A DNA stretch of 64,000 nucleotides from Agrobacterium vitis (GTDB lineage Bacteria > Pseudomonadota > Alphaproteobacteria > Rhizobiales > Rhizobiaceae), in contig NZ_AP023275.1 of assembly GCF_013426735.1 (NCBI RefSeq), positions 124,001 to 188,000 on the forward strand, in the 5' to 3' direction. Below, piece after piece: positions 18,339 through 27,517 of this stretch. Positions within the stretch are counted from its first letter, which is position 1, and each line of letters starts with the position of its first letter. The notes beneath the pieces are model-generated. The model saw only the letters and a program-made list of their open reading frames with translations, did no database searches and had not been told where the DNA came from. Both the position numbers and the translations under genes were made by a program.

Positions 18339-19218
18339 TGCGATCCGTGAAGAAAGCTCGGCTTTTCTCAGCCTTGTTGGCGATATTGGGGTTTTCTGCG
18401 AGTCCTGGTGTCGCTGATGACGACCTGTCTGGGCAAATTGCTGTGGCTCGAGAGGAGGTTACGAACCTAATGGAAGGCGCGCGCGTTTCCGATGCGGACA
18501 TCGCCATGTCTGTTCCGCTCGCGCCGATCTCCACGGCCCTACGCTCAAGGATGCTCCGGTCCAGCAGCGTACCGTTACCGTCAATAGCACCGGTGCCAAT
18601 GGTTACTTGTGGAAAGATGATGAGACTTGGTGCGGCTCATACGCTGAGCTGGGAAGCGCGGATGGCCTTCAAGCAGCTGCTGTCCTTTCCAATTTTGGGT
18701 TCGAAATTCCCGACGCTCGTTCGATCGTACTCGTTATGGATGCTGCAGTCTCGCTTAGTCGCGCAAATCTTCACGGGCAATTTAGAGGTTTGAGAGTGAG
18801 GGGGCCATTCGGACTTGGAAATGTCTGCCCCCCGGGCGGCGGCGCAGGGGTGCATGTCGGAGCCAAGGGCGAAACCAGCTTTTCCCTTCGTACGCTCGCA
18901 AAGGTGAGCCAAGAGACGGGCGAGGGTGGAATTCGTTACGATCTTTCCATTCTTTCGCCGCCGTCCATCAAAATGACAGTCAGTATTGGGTTTGAGCATA
19001 TTGGTGATCTAGGGGTGCCCTTAAGTTTCAATGTCCCTCAGGGCGTTCTTATGAGCGGAAAAATTCCGCTACTCCTTCAGACAAGCGGGTCCGTCAAACT
19101 TCCGGACGGCACTTCACGCGACTACACGATCGTGATCACGCCCAAAACCCTTGGACTGGGTCCCACTGCGGCTTCAGGCCTTTGGACCGCTAAGATCGAT
19201 TTGAAGCCCGCTTCGTGA
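18335..19218 (+). pseudogene. Secreted unknown protein with a frameshift
   Basis: The start MRSVKKARLFSALLAILGFS gives a clear Sec signal peptide (cleavage near SPGVADD). Around 18537 the frame must shift once to join DIAMSVPLAPIST to GPTLKDAPVQQRTVTVNSTG, which then runs to KIDLKPAS at 19218. The rejoined protein of about 293 aa is glycine- and serine-rich and beta-predicted in appearance, with two cysteines near DETWCGSYAEL and GNVCPPGGG. Family unknown. It is coupled to the preceding gene, and both may act in the periplasm or on the surface. A sequencing error could explain the shift. Confidence 0.5.
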
Positions 19219-19366
19219 CCTGAGTCGATACTTTTTTGCTGACCGGCAGGCAATCGCTATAGCGGCGCTCGACGCCCGGAACACATTTGCTCGGTAAAAG
19301 GCGCATATTCAAAAAATCGTTCTGGCGGGATCCACGGACGGAACTTGAAATGGCGAGGAAATCAGA

Positions 19367-20026
19367 ATGACAAGAGAACACCTTACAACGCTCTGGAAAT
19401 GGGCCTGCCTGGCGGGTTTTACGTACGTGGTCGGGAGTGTGATCACAATACAAGGCGGCGTTGACATCTTTGGCGGAAAATTCTTCGCCAATGCCGATAA
19501 AGATGGCATCGCTGTTCTTGGTTATTTTGCCACTATCGTAGGCTCATCGTTGATGTGCCTCTCGCTTGTGGTCGCCATCGTTTTTGCGTGGCGCCACGGA
19601 CGCGCCTGGTATGAGCGGGTACCGGTTTTGATGTTGGAAGGGCTGAGGACTGCCAGCATCGAAGGGCGCATATTCCAGTTTATAGTGGCCTTTACACTGG
19701 TCCTAATCCCAATCGTCGGCATCGGACGATCAATGGTCGTCGCCAATGAAGGTGCCATTTGCGAGCAGACGGCTCAAGGCGCTCAACCGATTTACTATCC
19801 TGGGGAACATTGGCGACTGATCAATATCCCGCAATCTGAAAACCAATTGCGTCTGATGACGCGAGACACACAGCCGGGAGTGTGGGGGAAGGGCGTAGAG
19901 ATATCGTGGTACACCCCAATCGGCTTCGGTCTGATGCCGGCTCTGGTTGTCGTGTTGTTGGGCACGTGGTTGTTTATGCTGTTTCGGAAGCCATCGATGC
20001 CGACGCCATCTCCTCATTCGGAGTAA
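19367..20026 (+). CDS. Integral membrane protein of unknown function
   Basis: The 219-residue product has about four hydrophobic segments (near residues 10-30, 47-72, 103-123 and 172-196). A larger loop between the third and fourth has one Cys (EGAICEQTAQGAQPIYYPGE) and is probably periplasmic. The tail is proline- and serine-rich. I do not recognise the family. It follows the secreted-protein genes after 148 bases on the same strand and may belong with them. Confidence 0.6.
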   Translation: MTREHLTTLWKWACLAGFTYVVGSVITIQGGVDIFGGKFFANADKDGIAVLGYFATIVGSSLMCLSLVVAIVFAWRHGRAWYERVPVLMLEGLRTASIEGRIFQFIVAFTLVLIPIVGIGRSMVVANEGAICEQTAQGAQPIYYPGEHWRLINIPQSENQLRLMTRDTQPGVWGKGVEISWYTPIGFGLMPALVVVLLGTWLFMLFRKPSMPTPSPHSE

Positions 20027-20048
20027 TACGCCACGGCGTCTGAGTGCG

Positions 20049-20252
20049 ATGGATAAAATTCGGCTAATCGAAGATGTCACTTCGCAAGATGTTTACTTCA
20101 TCGGCGTGGATAGGTCAAATCTGGCGCGCGGCCTGAACGCGGAGTCTATGCTTGGCTGGATTGACTGCATGATCGAAACGTCTGGCCATGCCGATAGGGC
20201 ACTCCAAGAGCAACGGGTGCCTTGGAAAGGTCGAGCTCCCCATTGCGTTTAA
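20049..20252 (+). CDS. Small hypothetical protein (67 aa)
   Basis: MDKIRLIEDVTSQDVYFIGV begins 22 bases after the membrane protein gene. The composition is acidic and soluble, with no recognisable motif. A longer frame further upstream would overlap the previous gene and is disfavoured. Only position and protein-like composition support it. Confidence 0.4.
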   Translation: MDKIRLIEDVTSQDVYFIGVDRSNLARGLNAESMLGWIDCMIETSGHADRALQEQRVPWKGRAPHCV

Positions 20253-20476
20253 CTCTCCGGCTTGTCGCTGATATCGAAGACTACTGCATTGTCCTGGATG
20301 TCAATCAGCAGCGAACATTCCGGTGGCTCTGTTTGTCTGAACAGTTTCAGGCGTTTCTCTAAGTGGATTTCCGCCTCGATTATACGCGAGGACAGACTTC
20401 CGCGAGTTGTCGTGCTGTCAAAGATCAGCGATGCAATGGCTCTCTGCGCACCCCGATCTCGCAGATCAGGCTCCAA
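20249..20476 (-). CDS. Possible small protein (75 aa), convergent
   Basis: The minus frame MEPDLRDRGAQRAIASLIFD ... LLIDIQDNAVVFDISDKPES has protein-like hydrophobic periodicity at its end. Nothing is recognised, and the opposite strand is also open here. Weakly supported. Confidence 0.25.
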   Translation of the reverse strand: MEPDLRDRGAQRAIASLIFDSTTTRGSLSSRIIEAEIHLEKRLKLFRQTEPPECSLLIDIQDNAVVFDISDKPES

Positions 20477-20596
20477 GGTCAGCTACCTTAACTTCTGATG
20501 CAGGCCAATCACACCAACCTACAGAACATGTACGCGAATAAAGCCGACGGACAACCGAGTATTGACTCTCCGCACCGAATTGATCAGCGTTGCCCT

Positions 20597-20920
20597 ATGT
20601 CCCAGACGTCGGATTTCATTGCCAAGCTTGTCCGCGGTGCCAATCAATTGGACCGCCTTGACGCATACCAGAAACGCAGATTGCTGGAACGGGCTGTCAC
20701 CACCATTCGCGAGATGCGCGCGGCAATCGGGATGCCGAACGGGCCTGGTCGTGATGTTGTTTTGGACCTCCACACAACGGCCTTATCCATCGAACAGGGT
20801 TGGCGGACGGATGACCAGGTGCGGAACGCTTTTCTCACAGCCGCTGGCATGCTGCGTGATCTCCACATTGTTCTCGACAGCAAGACATCCATCCGAATCG
20901 TTGTTCCGCTCACCACGTGA
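20597..20920 (+). CDS. Conserved-looking hypothetical protein (107 aa)
   Basis: The start MSQTSDFIAKLVRGANQLDR is preferred to one 33 codons upstream, whose residues look non-coding. The protein is largely helical (QKRRLLERAVTTIREMRAAI, VRNAFLTAAGMLRDLHIVL) with no membrane segment. Family not recognised. It stands alone between the unknown cluster and the scpB region. Confidence 0.5.
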   Translation: MSQTSDFIAKLVRGANQLDRLDAYQKRRLLERAVTTIREMRAAIGMPNGPGRDVVLDLHTTALSIEQGWRTDDQVRNAFLTAAGMLRDLHIVLDSKTSIRIVVPLTT

Positions 20921-21009
20921 GAAAAGCGAAGCCTCGGTTTTTGCTTATGATACCAAGCAGCTTGCCGACGGGGTAGACTCCGACTCTATCTCCGTTCCAG
21001 ATCGCACGA

Positions 21010-21705
21010 CTAGCCATCTTCCATCTCACCCTCTTCCCCATGTGCGCTGTCCATAATCTGAAGTTCACCCTTCCGGCTGAACAACCCAGCATCTTCAAGC
21101 GCTTCGATATCCGGGAGATCGCGGAGCGTTTCCAACCCGAAGGCGGAGAAGAAATGCTTGGTCGTCACATAGGTATAAGGTGCTCCGGGAGTAGGGCTGC
21201 GTGGTCCGGACGCCAAGAAACCTCCGCCGCGAAGTGCAGCGATCACGTCCCGGCTCACCTCCTTGCCAAAGATCTTCGACAGCTCGGTACGGGTGACCGG
21301 CTGGAAATATCCCACCGCCATCAGCACCATCGCCTCAAACTCGGAGAGTGCCGCCGCCCCTCCCCGCGTCGGAGCCGTTGAGGCCCGGATCGCGCCGGCG
21401 AACCGCGAACGGGTTCGGTGTTGCCAGCCACCGGCCACTGACACCAGTTCGTAAGGCCGATCTCGCAGTTCCTCGCTCGAATCATCGATCAGCAAATCGA
21501 TGCTGCAGTCTTTTCCCACCACGCGTGCCAAGGTTTCGCGGGGAACTGGCTCGGCGGAGGCAAAAATCACGGCCTCGACCTCCATCATCCATTCTCGCCA
21601 GCGCAATTCCGTTGGCAAATCCTTCAGCTCCCGATCAAACAGGACATCGTCCTGGGGATTCTTTTGATTCTTTTTCGCGATGCGGTGTGGCTGTCTCGAG
21701 CTCAT
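21010..21705 (-). CDS. ScpB-like segregation/condensation protein
   Basis: The 231-residue product starts MSSRQPHRIAKKNQ. It contains the tandem winged-helix layout of ScpB: WMMEVEAVIFASAEPVPRET, YELVSVAGGWQHRT, LSEFEAMVLMAVGYFQPVTR, ELSKIFGKEVSRDVI and YVTTKHFFSAFGLETLRDLP. Chromosomal ScpB works with ScpA and SMC in chromosome condensation. No scpA or smc is near, and the protein follows DUF1403 on the same strand, 62 bases after its stop, so it probably belongs to an accessory module with DUF1403 and the divergent recombinase. Whether it touches condensin is unknown. Confidence 0.85.
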   Translation of the reverse strand: MSSRQPHRIAKKNQKNPQDDVLFDRELKDLPTELRWREWMMEVEAVIFASAEPVPRETLARVVGKDCSIDLLIDDSSEELRDRPYELVSVAGGWQHRTRSRFAGAIRASTAPTRGGAAALSEFEAMVLMAVGYFQPVTRTELSKIFGKEVSRDVIAALRGGGFLASGPRSPTPGAPYTYVTTKHFFSAFGLETLRDLPDIEALEDAGLFSRKGELQIMDSAHGEEGEMEDG

Positions 21706-21767
21706 ATCAACCGCCTCACAACCCAAAGATCCGAAAGGAGGAGGGACCGGACAGCTCGCGCACCGCC

Positions 21768-22659
21768 TCAAAGCCGTTCGAACAGCCGGTTAGCCGCCCA
21801 GCGAGAGAGATTGCTGCCGGGCGCCGAGGCGGGCACCGTGTCCTCGCTAAGAAGTTTGGGGATAACAGGCTCGGCGCCTTTGGTGCGCAGTTTCGGCGCC
21901 GCCGCCAGCAGTCGGCCGGCGCGGCGGTCGATCTCTACGGCGGCGCGGAGCGCCCCCTCGACACCATCGACCAACGCCAGGCAGATGGCTTTTGGAAAAG
22001 CCGGCTCGCCCGGCCGAACCCGGCCTCGTCCGCCGATCGTGCGAAAAGCCGGCCCATAGCGTTCGGGCAGCAGCAGCGGCACAGACTTTGGCCAATTGAG
22101 CTTATGCGCCAGGACGACCTCGGCCAGCGCAAGCGCCAGCACCTCAGCATCCGGGCGAACGGCAAAGATCGCCGTAATAAGGTCCGCCACCGCGAAGGGT
22201 GCTGCTCGCCCGGACTGGATGGCAGAATCGACGATATCGGGAGTTGAGGCAAGTCCGTTGTTCCACCGAAGCCCTAAAAGATCAGCGAGTTCTTTGACAA
22301 AGGAGGTGGTGACGGGTCCGGACCGGCGGGTCAGCATTCGTGTCGCCACAAACAGGTTTCCGGCCGGGCCGGGATCGTCGCCGGTGACGGTCAGCAGGAC
22401 GGCGTCCCGGATGGCGCCATCCTCTTCATTGCGGCCAAGCGTCTTGGCAGCCCCGGCAGCCGATTTGAGAGCGAGCCGATCGCGCCAGCAGCCAAGCCAT
22501 GGAGGGTCGGCGGATCAGATCGTCGAGAGATTTCAGGGCGATACCGGCGGCGAAGGCAGCGTCGGTCTCGCTGGTGTCGCGACCACGCGGCAGGGCCCAG
22601 CCCGGCAGGTGGGGCGACGAAGTGGGAGTCGTGGAAGCGGAGGGTGCGAGCGTATCCAT
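21768..22659 (-). pseudogene. DUF1403-family protein, frameshifted
   Basis: The N-terminal frame MDTLAPSASTTPTSSPHLPG, then AAFAAGIALKSLDDLIRR, shifts near 22497 into WLGCWRDRLALKSAAGAAKT, TRMLTRRSGPV and on to RWAANRLFERL at 21768. The DUF1403 fragment at 50439 reads through the same point (SLDDLLRTNLLWLGCWRDHL), which shows the shift is real relative to the family. The function of DUF1403 is unknown; it is frequent on rhizobial replicons. It is divergent from the recombinase at 22784, with shared operator-like repeats between them. Confidence 0.75.
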
Positions 22660-22680
22660 GCGCCAGAGTGTAAATCGGGT

Positions 22681-22763
22681 GTGCGGTTTAAGCCGCTTCT
22701 TTCGACATAAACCGCACTGTCTGTCGTCGTGTTATTACGTCCGATAACGTTGACTTATCGGAC
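22681..22763. promoter_or_regulatory. Divergent operator region between DUF1403 and recombinase
   Basis: Two inverted repeats are visible. GTGCGGTTTA (22681-22690) pairs with TAAACCGCAC (22708-22717). GTCCGATAA (22739-22747) pairs with TTATCGGAC (22755-22763), with a 7-base spacer. The second lies 29 bases before the recombinase ATG and its left arm 88 bases before the DUF1403 ATG. The same motifs recur with identical distances at 27489 and at 50339-50417. They look like binding sites for a regulator of both genes. Confidence 0.65.
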
Positions 22764-22783
22764 ATCTTTTGCATGATACGAGA

Positions 22784-23917
22784 ATGGCCCAAATCATCGA
22801 GCATAACAGCGAAAATCGCTTCCAGGAGACCTCTGCGCCGTCTCTCGACATGGCGCCCGGGCTTGATGTTTCCGCGCCGGAGGTGTCTGGCGATAGCCCC
22901 CTCCCCTCTCTCGTCGGCGAGAACCAGACGCCCGCCCATCTTGCAAGCCTTGCTGATCGCGCCCGGGGTTATGTCGAAGCCGCGAGTTCCGCCAATACGC
23001 GCAAGGCTTATGCCTCCGACTGGAAGCATTTTGCCGCTTGGTGCCGGCGGTCCAATCTTGCTCCGCTCCCGCCACACCCGCAAACCGTTGGGCTCTATAT
23101 TACCGCCTGCGCCTCCGGGACGGCCGAGAGAGGAGCCAAGGCCAATTCCGTTTCCACAATCGAGCGCCGCCTTTCCTCCCTGGCATGGAATTATGCGCAG
23201 CGGGGGCTCGCCCTCGATCGTAGGGACCGTCACATCGCAACCGTTATGGCCGGGATTCGCAACAGCCATGCCAGGCCGCCTGTGCAGAAGGAGGCGGTCA
23301 TGGCAGAGGATATCATCGTCATGGTCGAGACCCTTGATCGCGGTTCTCTGCGTGGCCTGCGCGACCGTGCCATGTTGCTCATCGGTTTTGCCGGTGGTCT
23401 TCGCCGTTCCGAGATCGTTGGCCTTGATCTAAAGGCAGACCAGACCGAGGACGGCCGAGGCTGGATCGAGATCCTCGACAAAGGCATGCTCGTCACCGTG
23501 CGCGGCAAGACTGGGTGGCGAGAGGTCGAGGTGGGTCGCGGCTCGTCTGATGCGACTTGTCCAATCGCCGCGATCGAGACCTGGATCAAGTTCGCCAAGC
23601 TGGCCCATGGCCCCCTCTTTCGCCGCGTCACGGGGCAAGGGAAGGCTGTTGGCCCGGAGCGGCTGAACGACAAAGAGGTGGCGCGGCTTGTGAAGCGAAC
23701 TGCCATGGCCGCAGGCGTTCGCGGCGATCTCAGCGAGATCGAGCGCGCCTTCAAGTTCTCTGGTCATTCCCTTCGCGCTGGCCTTGCCTCCTCTGCCGAG
23801 GTCGACGAACGCTACGTCCAAAAACAGCTTGGCCATGCTTCCGCGGAAATGACCCGCAGATATCAGCGGCGGCGCGACCGCTTCCGCATCAATATGACCA
23901 AAGCTGCTGGTCTATAG
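22784..23917 (+). CDS. Tyrosine recombinase/integrase
   Basis: The 377-residue product starts MAQIIEHNSENRF, the same start as the copy at 27518. It has an N-terminal SAM-like core-binding domain (SSANTRKAYASDWKHFAAWC, VSTIERRLSSL) and a C-terminal catalytic domain: Arg near residue 207 (GGLRRSEIVG), HSLRAGLAS near 327, LGHAS, and the Tyr nucleophile in MTRRYQRRRDR near 360. All catalytic residues appear present. The family performs site-specific strand exchange; the target site is not evident. It faces away from DUF1403 and scpB. Confidence 0.93.
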   Translation: MAQIIEHNSENRFQETSAPSLDMAPGLDVSAPEVSGDSPLPSLVGENQTPAHLASLADRARGYVEAASSANTRKAYASDWKHFAAWCRRSNLAPLPPHPQTVGLYITACASGTAERGAKANSVSTIERRLSSLAWNYAQRGLALDRRDRHIATVMAGIRNSHARPPVQKEAVMAEDIIVMVETLDRGSLRGLRDRAMLLIGFAGGLRRSEIVGLDLKADQTEDGRGWIEILDKGMLVTVRGKTGWREVEVGRGSSDATCPIAAIETWIKFAKLAHGPLFRRVTGQGKAVGPERLNDKEVARLVKRTAMAAGVRGDLSEIERAFKFSGHSLRAGLASSAEVDERYVQKQLGHASAEMTRRYQRRRDRFRINMTKAAGL

Positions 23918-24151
23918 TCCTCAGGTTGGGATCGTCAAATTCCCCGTTTTAAACGTTACAAAAGTCGGACTCAAATTCGAAACAAAGATGGGAATTTTGG
24001 GACTGCCTGCACGTCCCAGTTTAGCCCAAAGCCGATATGTGTCGGGACTATTTCTTCGATATGTCGGGTACAGAGTTTATCATTAAATTGCCTATTGAAA
24101 CAGTCGAAGGCGGTCCAAAACGCCCAAATCCCGAGGGACTCTCGGATCTAA

Positions 24152-27100
24152 TCACCTAGTAGTGGGAGCAATCGCCGCAAGCCAAGCGTTCCATGCCATC
24201 ACGGTTTTTAGAACTTCCGGCGCTCCCGTTCCGCCACCATGCAGCCGCGCCAAAACGTCGGTAGAGCAGTCGTTCGTATTGAAGTCAGCGAACAGCCATT
24301 CGAGGCTTCTGTCCTCGTAAATTGTCCTTGATTTGAGGAGTTTCAGAATGTTCTGAGGCTTCAAGGAACATAATTTGACAAGATTTTCGACGGTCCAGTC
24401 GTTTCTATCGTTTAACGACGATGCAAATATCCATCTATTGAACGCGGACTGAGCTTGCTTAGCTAAACTATTGATCACCGAGATGCGGCTGTCTGCTACA
24501 GCGGAGCTAAAAGGTACAGCACCGTCTCCGATATCGGTGTGCAGTAAAGAACGAAGGAGGTCATACGTGATATCAACTCGTCGCTCTATAATCTCGGCTT
24601 CTTGCGATCTCAAAAGCGATAAAGTCGCCCCAGGCTGAATTTTATCTGCCTCAGCTAAGCCCTGATGAACATAAGCGAGCATTGCGGCGTCGGACATGCG
24701 ATTATCAACGCGGATACTATTACCATCTACTTTGACTGGAATTGGTGCTGCTGTATCGATAGAGAATGAAGCAAGCTCATATGTACTCGATGAGCGGCTC
24801 TCCGCGACTGACCATGCCCACTGCATATCGTTCAAAATTTTCTGCTTAAATTTGGCGTCTTTGATATCAGGTAGAAGTTTTTCTATATCAGCTTTTGTCA
24901 CCGGGGGGCGGAGTAGCGCTTTTACCGTGACATCTGCGAAGAACCGCCCGTAGCTACTGCATCTCGACCCAAATGGTGACGGCCTAATAGCCCCACAATC
25001 GATATCTTCATCAAGACTGTGGACGCCACCGGTCCATTTCACGTTCTGAACCACGCCCACCAGACGCAGGAAGCCAAGCTTCTGAAGGCGCTCGATGTCT
25101 CCTACCCTTAGGAGATTTCGAAAACTCTCAGGTAGGCTTGCATATTCAACAAAATAGTACGGTTTCTCGTCACCCTTCCAAACATCATTTCTCCTAACAA
25201 CTGCGCCGGGGGTGGGTCCAATCGTCTGAACATACGCTTGTTCAAAATCGTCAAATGCCTTTGAGAGCCGTACGCCCTCTCCAACTTGTTCTATGGGTGC
25301 TAAGAGTTGCTCATCAGTAAGCGTTTGATCATTAGCGGCATCGCACGGCTTATTCTCATGGAATATATAACAAAGGTGCCACGAATTGCCTCGCAGTCCC
25401 CCGGTCGATTCTACTTCGGAATATTCGCTCACCACAGAAGCTACCTGCTGACGCAGGGCGTCCGCACTGACCAAGTAGTCTTTCCATAGGACCGGGACAG
25501 ACCGGCCCAGCGACTCTAGGCTCTCTTTGAATGCTCTGCCGTCGCGAAGAACCTCTTGAAGAGCCGCAATTTCTGCCTTCGTAAATGGGAGCTTTTTCAC
25601 TTCATGCTGGAAGCGTAACTCTTCCAGAAGCGCGAGCCACATACCCAGGTCAGGCGACCCGGCTGGTATCTTTTCATTTGTGCCTGCGATATTTGCTGTC
25701 CGCTGCTGTGGTGAGCCGCTATTTTTCCATAGCTCGACAGCCAGCAGACCGTCTGTTACGTCAACCGGAAGTTCAGAAACATATAACGCCTCGCTTGCCT
25801 TGTTGAGACGCTCTACGATGTTGTCGTTCGTAGTTCGACTTGCAATGAGCAAAGACTTTAGAATGTTGTCGATACACTTCGTTGAATCTGTCACAAAAAA
25901 GCAAACTGATGCAGTGCTATCGATAATTTCGCGGCGTTGCTGAACGAACTGCGCGTGCGCCTCTACAATGTGCTCGCGAGTCGTATTTCGATTGACGTTT
26001 ACGACCTGACCGTAGGTTTGCATTGCTAGGTTTGTGAGAGTGTCGAGCTTCTTGCTCGTCTCCGTCTGGCCGGAAATCAGTAGGTTTGATAGCTCGGTGA
26101 TGCGATCATCCAGTGCTTGAAAACCAGTTATGGTAACCTGCCGAAGTTCGGCAATAGATTTAGATAATTCCTGAAATCCCTCGCTAATCCGTTCCTGCTC
26201 AGTAGCTTGTTGTTGTGCTGACAGAAGAGTGGTCATTATGCCCAAGTAGTTACCACTTAGTGCTAGCGGGCCGATCTGATTCGTCTGATAAGCATTCCAT
26301 AAATGAGCAAGATCAAGCGCTGCTTTGTTATACGTCGCAAGCTTGTTCGCAAGCTCTGGACGCTGGAAGGACAGAACACCAAGTAAGACACGAGCGCCAC
26401 CTTCCCATTCGCTTAGATACCAATCCACCGTGTGCTCTGGTTCTGGCGGCGGAGAACCTCCTGCTTTTTCTTCTTCTTCCTTTTTATAATCGTGCCGAAG
26501 ACGTTCTAACGCAGCAGACTGCCGACTGCGCAACTCTGACAGCATCGCTTCTTGATCGTCAGGTAGCTCTGATGGCTTCATTTCATCGATTAGTTGCAAA
26601 AGCGAAGTTCTGTCTCCGTAACGAGTTTCAATTAATTCGTCGACTGCGCGTGAGAACCGTTCATCATCGGTAGCAGCCAACAGCGCAGATATAGCAGATT
26701 GGTACGCTTGCATGGCAGCACGCCGATCAACAAGATCCAGCTTGGTGCCTTCATCCTCCTGGAAGAGACGCTTTCCTAATCGTGTCATGAACCCCATCGG
26801 TTTTGTTTGACCGAAAGCAAAGTCGAGTGCATTCAGAAACTTCTTGTTGCCTGCCCTGGTGTCGTCAACATTGAATTCTTCCTCCATCGCACGGCGGACA
26901 TAAGTGTCATACTTCCAGTCTCCTTCCTGTATTAGCTCAGGCTTATCAGGAACAGGCGGAATGTGCATCACGCGTGACGACCGAAGGTACGTCCGATACC
27001 ACGAGGTTTGCAGGGACGCTCGGTACTGTTTAATGTTGTTTCCAAAGTCAGTTGATATTTGAGCACCGACCTCTAGCGCTCGGGGAAGTTTAGACGCCGG

Positions 27101-27271
27101 ATCGGCGACCGAAAGATAGAAAAGGCGATCAGCTTTCGATTGCTGATTTGCTGTAAGACTTCTGTATTTTACCGTCCACTCCGCATCTAGTTTAATAGCA
27201 GGCTGCTTCGCGGCCACCGAAGTAGCAAAAAGGGCTGTCACGATAGCGCATATCGTAATTGATGCCTTCAT
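24152..27271 (-). CDS. Very large putative secreted protein of unknown family (1039 aa)
   Basis: The start MKASITICAIVTALFATSVA gives a Sec signal peptide ending at AAK; an ATG four codons upstream is also possible. No transmembrane helix follows. A charged, proline-bearing linker (KKEEEEKAGGSPPPEPEHT) near residue 275 precedes a long helical stretch, about residues 350-440, with heptad-like pattern (ISEGFQELSKSIAELRQVTI, LDDRITELSNLLI, ETSKKLDTLTNLAM). Several cysteines lie in the C-terminal half. I do not recognise any domain. The gene is less GC-rich than its neighbours and stands alone between two recombinase copies, which suggests acquired cargo. The coding frame is uninterrupted over 3.1 kb, so it is likely functional. 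Confidence 0.8.
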   Translation of the reverse strand: MKASITICAIVTALFATSVAAKQPAIKLDAEWTVKYRSLTANQQSKADRLFYLSVADPASKLPRALEVGAQISTDFGNNIKQYRASLQTSWYRTYLRSSRVMHIPPVPDKPELIQEGDWKYDTYVRRAMEEEFNVDDTRAGNKKFLNALDFAFGQTKPMGFMTRLGKRLFQEDEGTKLDLVDRRAAMQAYQSAISALLAATDDERFSRAVDELIETRYGDRTSLLQLIDEMKPSELPDDQEAMLSELRSRQSAALERLRHDYKKEEEEKAGGSPPPEPEHTVDWYLSEWEGGARVLLGVLSFQRPELANKLATYNKAALDLAHLWNAYQTNQIGPLALSGNYLGIMTTLLSAQQQATEQERISEGFQELSKSIAELRQVTITGFQALDDRITELSNLLISGQTETSKKLDTLTNLAMQTYGQVVNVNRNTTREHIVEAHAQFVQQRREIIDSTASVCFFVTDSTKCIDNILKSLLIASRTTNDNIVERLNKASEALYVSELPVDVTDGLLAVELWKNSGSPQQRTANIAGTNEKIPAGSPDLGMWLALLEELRFQHEVKKLPFTKAEIAALQEVLRDGRAFKESLESLGRSVPVLWKDYLVSADALRQQVASVVSEYSEVESTGGLRGNSWHLCYIFHENKPCDAANDQTLTDEQLLAPIEQVGEGVRLSKAFDDFEQAYVQTIGPTPGAVVRRNDVWKGDEKPYYFVEYASLPESFRNLLRVGDIERLQKLGFLRLVGVVQNVKWTGGVHSLDEDIDCGAIRPSPFGSRCSSYGRFFADVTVKALLRPPVTKADIEKLLPDIKDAKFKQKILNDMQWAWSVAESRSSSTYELASFSIDTAAPIPVKVDGNSIRVDNRMSDAAMLAYVHQGLAEADKIQPGATLSLLRSQEAEIIERRVDITYDLLRSLLHTDIGDGAVPFSSAVADSRISVINSLAKQAQSAFNRWIFASSLNDRNDWTVENLVKLCSLKPQNILKLLKSRTIYEDRSLEWLFADFNTNDCSTDVLARLHGGGTGAPEVLKTVMAWNAWLAAIAPTTR

Positions 27272-27488
27272 GCTTGGTCCCACAAGCTAGTCAAGCAAGA
27301 TCTTCCCCTGTTGATCAGCTCAACATCTTAATCATGCTCAGCATAATATCAGAGAAACAGCTTTCTGATAAGTGCCTCTCGACCCGTAGACGGCATATCG
27401 CAGCCTTCTTATCACGCCTTGCGACGATCAAGACAGAGTCCCATCGATCTGCGCCAGATCTGCTCACGGCCGTGTCTCCTCAAAAGCA

Positions 27489-27497
27489 TTATCGGAT
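27489..27497 (+). promoter_or_regulatory. Half-operator in front of the recombinase fragment
   Basis: TTATCGGAT lies 29 bases before the ATG of the truncated recombinase at 27518. That is exactly the distance of TTATCGGAC to the intact recombinase at 22784. The partner arm and the DUF1403 side are not preserved here. Confidence 0.5.
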
Positions 27498-27517
27498 GTT
27501 CTTCTCATTATAGAGAA

